In this document: in pieces, positions 1-8,400 of the stretch
Layout: the number at the start of each line of letters is the position of its first letter
How positions within the stretch are numbered: position 1 is the first letter of the stretch
Origin: Acidobacteriaceae bacterium
GTDB taxonomy: Bacteria; Acidobacteriota; Terriglobia; Terriglobales; Acidobacteriaceae
Direction: 5' to 3'
DNA: 10,229 nucleotides
NCBI GenBank assembly: GCA_003139975.1
Contig: PLHN01000177.1
Coordinates: forward strand, 4,932-15,160
The notes under the pieces: generated by a model
The model's database searches: none
Told to the model about the DNA's origin: nothing
What the model saw: only the letters and a program-made list of their open reading frames with translations
Position numbers and translations under genes: made by a program

Positions 1-2
1 AG

Positions 3-551
3 TATGTCTCGGGAACCTGGACCCAGCTTCCTGGCCAGATGCGGCATGTGGCGATTGTCAGCAAGAGCAGCATCTGGGGCATTGGCCTCAACGGCAATGT
101 CTACTACCTAAACGGAAACAGCTGGTCGCAGGTCGGATCGAACGCTTCGTACATCGCGGCCGGTTCCGACGGAACCGTGCTGGTCGTGAGTTCACGCGAC
201 GGGTCCATCTGGAAATACGTCTCGCCCAATAACTGGACGCAAGTCCCCAATGGTTATGCGAGCGTTATCTCGGTCGTCAGGAACAACGACTACTTTGTCG
301 TGAACAACGGTAACGTCTACCAATACAACGGCAGCGGTTGGGCGAAGGTCGGAAGCGGCGCCGCTTATATCCGGGCGTCGTCCGACGGAACCGTGCTGGC
401 AACCACTAACTCGGGCCAGATCTATCAATTTGTGTCGCCTAACAACTGGACACAGCTTTCGGGTTCCATGCTGATCGCCGACCCGGTCAAGGCGAACGTC
501 TTCTTCGGTATGGGCTTGGACTACAACGTGTACAGCTATGGCACTCACTGA
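3..551 (+). CDS. Tectonin-like beta-propeller protein, 3' end (5' truncated by window)
   Basis: The frame is open from the first bases of the window to a TGA at 549-551, giving about 182 visible residues. The first Met (codon at 39) lies inside a repeat, so it is not taken as the start and the gene begins upstream. The protein consists of short beta-rich blades with recurring W-T-Q, G-x-V/I-Y and S-D-G-T-V-L elements. This pattern resembles tectonin/TECPR propeller blades, which often bind sugars or act as scaffolds. A two-blade unit of about 72 residues occurs twice (Asn-Gly-Asn-Val-Tyr at 90 and at 306). No membrane segment or catalytic motif is visible, and the last residues (Val-Tyr-Ser-Tyr-Gly-Thr-His) end in a blade strand. 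The export signal, if any, would be upstream. A strong terminator follows, so it is the last gene of its transcript. Family assignment is by pattern only; another bacterial beta-propeller family is possible. Confidence 0.8.
   Translation, partial: YVSGTWTQLPGQMRHVAIVSKSSIWGIGLNGNVYYLNGNSWSQVGSNASYIAAGSDGTVLVVSSRDGSIWKYVSPNNWTQVPNGYASVISVVRNNDYFVVNNGNVYQYNGSGWAKVGSGAAYIRASSDGTVLATTNSGQIYQFVSPNNWTQLSGSMLIADPVKANVFFGMGLDYNVYSYGTH
90..521 (+). repeat. Tandem 216-bp internal duplication in the propeller gene (two copies)
   Basis: Two adjacent copies, 90-305 and about 306-521, encode the same two-blade unit. They share an exact 19-base match at 165-183 and 381-399, offset by 216 bases (72 codons). 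A second near-match encodes Val-Ser-Pro-Asn-Asn-Trp-Thr-Gln, near 222 and 435, offset by 213 bases, so one copy has a one-codon indel. Outer limits are approximate. Confidence 0.7.
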
Positions 552-606
552 GGTAAACAGGACGACGGATTGAAGAACTCTATCCTTCGGGAAAGGTATT
601 GACTCG

Positions 607-642
607 AAAGCCGCGCCCGGTCGTATCGGGCGCGGTTTTGTT
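607..642 (+). terminator. Rho-independent terminator of the propeller gene
   Basis: A perfect 9-bp GC-rich stem (611-619 with 627-635, arms CCGCGCCCG and CGGGCGCGG) closes a 7-base loop. A G-U pair and three A-T pairs (607-610 with 636-639) extend it. The downstream side reads TTTTGTTGTTT, a good U-tract for + strand transcripts. It lies about 56 bases after the stop at 551. On the - strand the tract is weak, so it probably serves the left gene only. The rest of 552-831 holds no gene that I can support. Confidence 0.85.
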
Positions 643-831
643 GTTTGCGCCCATTGCCCGCCGGGGTGGGGAGACCGGGGATACTGACTCCTTAAACGGA
701 TCCCATTGGGGCGGCTTAGCAGTTTCCTGAAACTTAATTCTGGCCTCTATTGGGTGGGGCAACGGTTTACCGCTGCCATCAACGCGGCCTGAAGTCGAGG
801 TTTTCCAGCAAACTGTTAAGCCGAGCAGCCT

Positions 832-2103
832 CTACGGTACTGCAACTTCCACCGCACTCGAATAATCGCTTTCTTGCCCGGCTGAATTCACGGACGTCGC
901 CACGTAGGAGTACGTTTGCCCCGGCGCTACGCCGTTGTCGGTGAAGGCTGCACCGGAATCTAAGCTGGAATTAACCTTGGAGTAAGTGCAACTTGCTGAT
1001 ACGCAGCGGTAAACGTTATAACCCGCCGCGTCCTCAACAGTATTCCAGGAAAGATCTACATAAGGCATAACCCCTGTGCCCGCCATGGACCCAGTTGCAT
1101 TTGAGTCTGTCGCGTTGCTCGAAAACGACAGAGTGCCGGATGCTGCGCCGCTGCTTTGCGGCGTAAAGGCAACATTAACCGTTATGCTCTGCCCAGCCGG
1201 GATCGTCAACGGAAACGATATCCCTTGCAGTGCGAACAGCGAACTGCTGCTGGTGGCGGAAGAAACAGTCACGTTGTTGCCGCTCGCGCTCAGCGTTGTC
1301 GATACGACTCCCGTGGTTTGAACCGTGACGTTACCAAAGTTCAGCGAACTCGGGTTGACAGTGAGCTGACCGGCCGCCGTGTTTGTGCCCGTACCTGTGA
1401 AATTTATGTTCACTCCAGGTCCCATAACAAAAGTGCTGCCAAACGTCATACCCACACTCTGCGGGGCGAAGGTGACGCCCAACGTTACACTCTGCCCATT
1501 TCCTAAGACCAGAGGAAAACTCGGCCCGCTTACGGAAAAGGCGCCGCCCAGAGTTTGTAGTCCAGAAAGCGTAAGATTCCGGGCTTGACTGTTTGTAAGA
1601 ACCACCTGAGTTGTTGCGGTCGTTCCGACTCCAACCGAGCCAAATGACAGGCTCGCCGGACTCGCCGTTACCGGCTGCGCGGTCACTCCCGTGCCTGTGA
1701 CAGGGAGGTTGAGCGTGGTGTTGGACGAGCCCATTGTAAAGCTGATCTTCCCGGCCATCCACGCCGTCGTGGTGGGCGCGAAGACCACGCTGATATCAAT
1801 GCTCTGACCAGAAGAGAGCACGATCGGCATGCCCATAAGAGGCACGCTGAATTCCGAGCTACTCGAACCGATGGATGAAATGCTAACGCTGTTTTGCCCG
1901 TTATTGGTCAGCGAAACGAGTTGCGTTTCTGTTTGGCCAATCGGCACCTGCCCAAAGCGCAGGCTGGCGGGCCAATTAGTGAGTGCCGCTGCGTCCGCAC
2001 GCGCTTTAGGTGTTAGGAAGCTCAGCAGGACTGCCACGCTGATGATTGCGATTGTGAAAGAGCGGTAGGAACCAGAGCGAGTAACTGATTGGGGAGGTCT
2101 CAT
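832..2103 (-). CDS. Exported ASH-repeat (choice-of-anchor D) and fibronectin III protein
   Basis: A 423-residue protein. Residues 1-36 form a signal peptide: basic N-terminus (Arg-2, Arg-9, Arg-14), hydrophobic core at about 17-30, and an Ala-Arg-Ala cleavage site before Asp-37. Three ASH/choice-of-anchor D beta-sandwich repeats follow, at about 41-140, 145-240 and 247-345. Each starts with a P-x-S-L-x-F-G pattern, has a central G-Q-S-[IV]-x-[IVL]-x-V-x-F-[AT]-P, and ends with G-T-G. A fibronectin III domain fills 347-422, with G-Y-N-V-Y-R and G-Q-T-Y-S-Y strands and a close Cys pair (367, 372) that could form a disulfide after export. There is no LPXTG or C-terminal membrane anchor. Proteins of this build are abundant in Acidobacteriota and are usually uncharacterised surface or secreted proteins. 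The ATG at 2101-2103 sits four bases from a run of five G on the sense strand and gives a proper signal peptide. The gene is divergent from the NRPS-PKS; no functional link is evident. Confidence 0.9.
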   Translation of the reverse strand: MRPPQSVTRSGSYRSFTIAIISVAVLLSFLTPKARADAAALTNWPASLRFGQVPIGQTETQLVSLTNNGQNSVSISSIGSSSSEFSVPLMGMPIVLSSGQSIDISVVFAPTTTAWMAGKISFTMGSSNTTLNLPVTGTGVTAQPVTASPASLSFGSVGVGTTATTQVVLTNSQARNLTLSGLQTLGGAFSVSGPSFPLVLGNGQSVTLGVTFAPQSVGMTFGSTFVMGPGVNINFTGTGTNTAAGQLTVNPSSLNFGNVTVQTTGVVSTTLSASGNNVTVSSATSSSSLFALQGISFPLTIPAGQSITVNVAFTPQSSGAASGTLSFSSNATDSNATGSMAGTGVMPYVDLSWNTVEDAAGYNVYRCVSASCTYSKVNSSLDSGAAFTDNGVAPGQTYSYVATSVNSAGQESDYSSAVEVAVP

Positions 2104-2187
2104 AGCACCCCCAGTGTGCCGCGTTCCTCTTAGAAATCAAAATTCCGAAAGTGAAGTCCGCAATTGGCAGTGGGATGGTGATTACTA

Positions 2188-2216
2188 TGGACCTAAGTGA
2201 CTACCCAAGCGATAAT
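2188..2216 (+). promoter_or_regulatory. Candidate sigma-70-type promoter for the NRPS-PKS gene
   Basis: TGGACC at 2188-2193 (4/6 to TTGACA), a 17-base spacer, and GATAAT at 2211-2216 (5/6 to TATAAT). A short inverted repeat, CCCAA at 2204-2208 and TTGGG at 2220-2224, flanks the -10 and could be an operator, but arms this short arise by chance. Transcription would start near 2223, leaving a leader of about 180 bases before the ATG at 2406. I saw no equally good promoter for the - strand gene. This is a motif match only. Confidence 0.35.
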
Positions 2217-2393
2217 ACTTTGGGCAAATCGCGACGAGTGTGCAATGCAAAACAATCTGCTTTCATGTTCGGTAAACGTGACTAAGGTAACTAACTGAGT
2301 GTGCTCGCTCATGACATATTAGGAACAAAAGACTTGCGCGATAACGAGGTGCCTGATGTGTGCCTTGTGTTGATCGCCAATACTGTTTCTCGC

Positions 2394-2397
2394 AAGG
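2394..2397 (+). promoter_or_regulatory. Ribosome binding site supporting the ATG at 2406
   Basis: AAGG lies 8 bases before the ATG at 2406. The alternative in-frame GTG at 2301 has AAGG at 2284-2287, 13 bases upstream, which is too far for good use. Starting at 2406 leaves about 22 residues before the recognisable adenylation fold. Starting at 2301 would add 35 residues with no domain similarity that I recognise. Confidence 0.5.
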
Positions 2398-2405
2398 TCT
2401 CAAGG

Positions 2406-5400
2406 ATGGGAACGGACGTGATTTGTCCTCGCAGTGGCAGCCGGCGCGACTACCCTCTGAACCGGGGCCCGCACGAGTTCTTCGAGGAACAGGCCAAGCG
2501 CGCATCGGATGTTTCCGCTCTGACCATGGGCTCCGAGCAGATGTCTTACCAGGAATTGAATTCCCGCTCCAACCGCCTGGCGCATTTTCTCTCCGAGCAG
2601 GGTGCCAAATCTGAACGCCTGGTGGGTGTGTGTGTCGATCGGTCGTTCGATTCGGTGGTGAGCCTCCTCGCCATCCTGAAAGCCGGCGGTACTTATCTGC
2701 CGCTCGACCCTAAGTTTCCCAAAGAACGTCTCGCGTTCATGCTGGCGGACTCCGAGGTCTCCCTTGTTCTATCCCATTCTTCCGTGCGTGACCGGCTGCC
2801 GGAAACAACCGCTCGCGTTGTTCTGCTGGACCAGGACAAGGAGTCGCTTTCCGAAGCTCCCTCGACGAACCTCTTCGTAAGCAACAACCCTGACCATTCG
2901 GCCTACCTCATCTATACGTCGGGCTCCACAGGAAAGCCAAAAGGAGTAATGACCCCACGGCGAGCCTTGGTCAACTTCCTCCTGTCCATGGCGGAGACCC
3001 CGGGAATTACCGCGTCGGATACGCTCTTGGCGGTTACTACAGCCTCATTTGATATTTCCATCCTGGAATTCTTTCTTCCTTTAGTAGCCGGTGCCAGAAT
3101 TGTCATAGCGACTGCCGAACAGGCTGCGGACGCGCGCTCTCTCCAGGAGTTGCTTCGGCAGCATGACGTCAGGGTAATGCAGGCAACGCCAACCACCTGG
3201 CGTATGCTGCTTGAAAACGGCTGGGAAGGGAAGAGCAACCTGCGAATCTTCTGCGGAGGCGAAGCCCTCACCGCAGACCTCGCTGGCCAATTGCTTCCCC
3301 GTTGCCGCGAGCTTTGGAACATGTATGGGCCGACCGAAACCACCATCTGGTCCTCCACAGAACGCATCATTTCTCCGGACCACATTTCCCTCGGTTCGCC
3401 GATTGCCAATACCCAATTTCATGTTCTCGACGAAGACCGCAAGCCCGTTTCTGTGGGCGTGGCCGGCGAGCTCTGGATCGGCGGCGCGGGCCTGGCTCGA
3501 GGGTATCTCAAGCGCCCGGAGCTGACCGCGGAGAGATTCGTCGCCGGTCCCGCTCCTCCCGATCGTCCGGATGCACCCCTATACCGGACTGGAGACGAAG
3601 TTCGCTATCGCTCCGATGGCACTCTGGAATTTCTCGGTCGTCTCGACCAGCAGGTGAAGCTCCACGGTTTTCGCATCGAGCTGGGTGAGATCGAGAGCGC
3701 ACTCTCCCATATTGAAGGAATCGTGCAGGCAGTCGTCATGCTGCGACAAGATCATCCCGGAGACAAGCGCCTGGTTGCCTATTACACGGGCCGCGTCGGT
3801 TTAAGTTCTACCTCTTTGGCGCAGGCCCTGAAAGCTACGCTGCCCGAATATATGGTTCCGTCCGTCTTTCTGCGGGTGGATAGATTCCCTCTCACACCAA
3901 ACGCCAAACTCGATCGCCAAGCTCTGCCGCCGCCCAAGGGTAAACGCCCACTTCTCGCGCAGGACTTTGTTGCCCCGCGCACCGTGGCGGAAAAACAATT
4001 GGCGAGTCTCTGGTGCGAGCTGCTGCAAGTCGAAGACGTTGGCATCGACGATAGCTTTTTTGATCTGGGCGGCAATTCGCTGGCAGTTGTCCGCATGGTG
4101 AATCAGTATCACACCCGCTTCGGGCACGAAATTTCCCCCGTCAAGGTTTTTCAATATCCCACGATCGCGAAGCTCTCAGAATTCCTGGAAGGGAGCGACA
4201 AGAAGAGCGACTTCATTGCCGAAGCCGAAAGTCGGACTCGTCGTCAGCGGCATCCCCAGCGCGGCCCGCAGCCTGATTCGGCATTTGCGCACGACCCGGC
4301 GCGCGACGCCGTAGCCGTGATCGGCATGGCCGGCCGTTTCCCCGGCGCAGCCAACATCGATCAACTTTGGCGCAACCTCTGCAACGCTGTCGAATCGATC
4401 TCGTTTTTCACACCCGAGGAATTAGGCCCGGGCATTGACGAACAGTTACGCCATGATCCCGATTACATTCGCGCTCGCGGCTTGATCGAGGGCGCGGATC
4501 TTTTCGACGCCGCTTTCTTCGGCATCAATCCGCTCGAAGCCCGGGTGATGGATCCGCAACAGCGCGTCTTTCTCGAGCTTGCCCAGCACGCGCTTGAGAA
4601 TGCCGGCTACGACCCCGAACGATGCAAAGGATCCATCGGCGTCTTCGCCGGCATCGGCGACAACCACTACTACACGACCAATCTCCTCACCCAGCCCGAT
4701 CTGCTGGCCATGGCTGGCAAGCTAGCCGTCGAGTACGGCAACCAGAAGGATTACATTGCCCTTCGCACCGCCTATCTGTTGGACCTCCGCGGGCCCGCGG
4801 TAAGCCTTAACACTGCCTGCTCGACCACACTCCTGACCATCGACCAGGCCTACCGCTCGCTGCTTGACCATGAGTGTGACATCGCTCTCTCGGGCGGCGT
4901 TGACATCACGGTTCCCCAAAAGAGCGGCTTCCTCTATCAAGAAGGAGGCACCTTTGCCAAGGATGGTCACTGCCGTCCTTTCGATGCCGACGCCACCGGA
5001 ACCATGTTTTGCGACGGCGCCGGCGTGGTCGTTCTCAAGCGGTTCGCCGATGCCCTCGCCGATGGCGACACCATTTACGCGGTCATCCGCGGCACCGGCA
5101 AGAACAATAATGGCGCGCGCCCCGCGTCTTTTCTGGCCCCGAGCGTAGACGGACAAGCCGAAGCGATTGCTTTGGCGCAATCCAACGCCAACGTTCCCCT
5201 CGAGACTATCCGCTATATTGAGGCGCATGGCACGGGCACGCCCGTCGGCGACCCCATCGAATTCGAGGCGCTGCGCAAGGTGTTTGAGTGCAAGACCGGG
5301 AAGAAACAGTTCTGCTACATCGGATCCATCAAGGGCAACATCGGGCATCCAACCAATGCCGCCGGAGTTGCCGGCCTGATTAAAACCGCTCTGGTTCTCC

Positions 5401-8400
5401 ACCACGAGCAGATTCCGCCGACGCTCCATTTCAAAAAGCCGAATCCCAAGATCGACTTTGCCGGCAGCCCGTTCATCATGACCGACAAGCTCATCCCGTT
5501 CCCGCGCGGAGAGCAGGTGCGCTGCGCCGCGGTCAGCTCTTTTGGCTTTGGCGGAACCAACGTCCACATCATTCTCGAAGAGGCCCCCAAGCCGAAGGGC
5601 GCGCGCCCATCGCGTCCGCTGCAACTCGTGCCGCTTTCCGCAAAGACTCCAACGGCACTTGAGGCTTACAGCCGCGCGTTGGCGGACCATCTCACCAGCC
5701 TTGCGCCAGAAGCCTTTGCCGATGCGGCCTACACATTTCAAACCGGCCGCAAGCAGATGGCCCATCGGCGCTTCGTGGTTGCCGCAGACCCTGGAGAAGC
5801 TGCCCAACTCCTCCTCCAGCCCAATCCCTTGCGCTGCGGCGCAAAGCGCTGCGATCGGCGCAATCCTGCCGTCGTCTTTCTCTTCGGCGGTCAGGGCACG
5901 CAGTACGTCAACATGGGCCTGAACCTCTACCGGGATGAGCCTTTGTTCCGCGCTGTCGTGGATGACTGCTGCGAATACCTCCAGCCTCATCTTGGACGGG
6001 ATTTGCGTGATCTTCTCTATCCCCAGCCTCGAGATGAGCACACCGCCCAGTCCTCGCTCCAGGACACGTTCTTCACTCAGCCATCAATTTTCGTGATCGA
6101 GTACGCGCTGGCTCGTTTTTGGGAGAGCCTGGGCGTCGAACCGGCCACGATGGCCGGGCACAGCATAGGAGAATTTGTCGCTGCCACGTTCGCCGGCGTG
6201 TGGAACCTAGAAGACGCTCTCAGCGTCATCGCTTTGCGCGGCCGCTTGATGCAGAATCTCCCCCGCGGTTCCATGATTGCCGTCAGCGCCAGCGCGGAGT
6301 CAATCGCGAAAATCCTTCCGCCCACGCTTCAGATTGGTTCAAATAATGCTCCTGCTCTATGCGTCGTCTCCGGGCCGGAAGGCGATGTGGCCCAATTCCA
6401 GAAGCAACTCGAAGCGGGAAAAACCGTCTGCCGCCACCTGCATACTTCTCATGCCTTCCACTCCGCAATGATGGATCCTATAGTCGAGCCGTTGCGCGAG
6501 GCGGTCGAAAAAATCCAGTTGCACCCTCCGGCGAAACCCTTTGTCTCGACGGTCACGGGGCGCCCGATTACCGTCGACCAAGCCACCGATCCCGCCTATT
6601 GGGCCCATCATGCTCGCGCCACGGTGGAGTTCTCAACCGCAATCCAGTACCTCAAGGATCAGGGATACGACCTTTTCCTCGAATGTGGACCCCGTTCCAC
6701 GCTATGTGCGCTGGCTCGCCAGCATTTCACACCCGGCCACCCCGCCACTGCGATTCCCACATTTGCCGATAGGCATCAGAACAACACCGAGTCGGCGACT
6801 CTTCTCTTCGCCATGGGCTCTCTCTGGCAAAACGGAGTGGCCATTGACTGGGACGCCTTCTACGCCAATGAGGACCGCCTCCGCATACCGTTGCCAACCT
6901 ATCCCTTTGAGCGCCAGCGATTCTGGGTAGACCCTGCCATTGCGCCCGCTGTACGAGCCGTCGAAGCCGCGGATTCTCCAGCGCTCGCGCCTACCCATCT
7001 CGAACGAGCTGTGTCTGCCTCTTCACCCGAGAGCGTTGCCTCACCGAACTTGTCATCCTTACGCACAAACCGCATCGCCGCCCGGGTGCTCGACCTGCTC
7101 GTGCCCGTCTCCGGGCGCGAACGCTCGCAGCTCACTACCTCCGCCACCTTCATGGAACAGGGACTCGACTCGCTAGCCCTGACGCAGGTGGCCTTTGCCC
7201 TCCGCAAGGAGTTCGGCGTCAAGGTCAGCTTTAGTCAGCTGATGAATCAGTGGCCCAACATTGAAATGCTGGCAGCCCACCTCGATGCCGCGCTGCCTGC
7301 CAGCTTTCTTGCGGAAGGCTCTGCTAGTCAGACTGCTCGGCCTGCTCTTCCACCTCCCGCCACGCCCTCGCCGGGAGAAGTCCAGCCGAACCTGCAGAAC
7401 AGCAGCAGGGGTCTCGAAGAAGTCGTCGCCGAGCAAGCGCGCACGATCGCCCGGCTGGTCGCCCTGCTCGAAAAGGCCGGCGTCAATCGGACAACCGCGC
7501 CTGCTCCCGTCGGCGCACAACCCACAGCATCGAGGTCGCCGCAAAATCCCGCAGCGGCGCCAGTTCCACCGACATCCGGCCCGCGTGAAGTCGAATCCAC
7601 CGTTCCGCAGCGCGGCATCTATGCCTCATCACGCCTTTGCGAACATTTGTCAGTCTCTTATAACGAATCCATGACGGTGCGTTTCACCGGCACGATCTCA
7701 ATCGAGAAAATGTCGCATGCCATGGACCGCTTGGTGGACCGACACGACGCTCTCCGGGGCTGCTTCGACGAAAGCGGACACGTGATGAAGATCGCGCCCG
7801 AGCTAAGAGTCCCGATGCCGGTAACGGATCTTTCGGCGATCACAGACTCAGCCCGGCAAGGCGAGAGGCTCCGCAAACTGATTGCCGGGGAGACTGCGCT
7901 ACCTTTCCCGTTACCCGCCGGTCCGCTGTTCCGCTGCCAAATGGTTTTGCTGGGTGCCGATCGTGCGGCCGTTATCTTCACGGCGCACCACATCATCTGC
8001 GATGGCTGGTCGCTGGATGTCCTGATCCACGATCTCTGCGCTTTCTATTCCGAGGAAGTCTCCGGCGCACCCGCATCCCTGGAGCCGGCGCTAGGCTACG
8101 CCGATTATGTGCAGAGCGTGAACTCGCGCCATCGCTCCGAGGAGTTCAAGGATGCGGCCCGCTATTGGCATGCAAAGTTCAGCGACGGCTTTCCGTTGCT
8201 GCAGCTTCCCACAGATCACCCTCGGAGCGCGCGGCGTGACTTCACTGCGCGCCGCCTCGATCACCCGATCCCGGCCCCGGTGGTGCACCAGCTCAAAACC
8301 CTGGCGGCAAAACAGGGTTGCAGTTTCTTCGCCCTGATGTTGAGCTCCCTGGCCGTCCTTCTGGCCCGCGTCTCAAAGCAGCGGCGCTTTGTGATTGCCC

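Noticed and set aside
580..762. 60-codon frame on the - strand between the first two genes
   Set aside because: It overlaps the terminator stem, its composition is not protein-like, and I saw no ribosome binding site; not supported.
758..777. 8-bp hairpin (one G-U on the - strand, loop TAAA) downstream of the ASH-repeat gene
   Set aside because: No T-tract follows on the - strand, so I do not call it a terminator.
4722..6041. 439-codon open frame on the - strand inside the KS-AT region
   Set aside because: It lies fully antisense to conserved KS and AT motifs and shows no recognisable fold. It is explained by the GC-rich codon use of the real gene.
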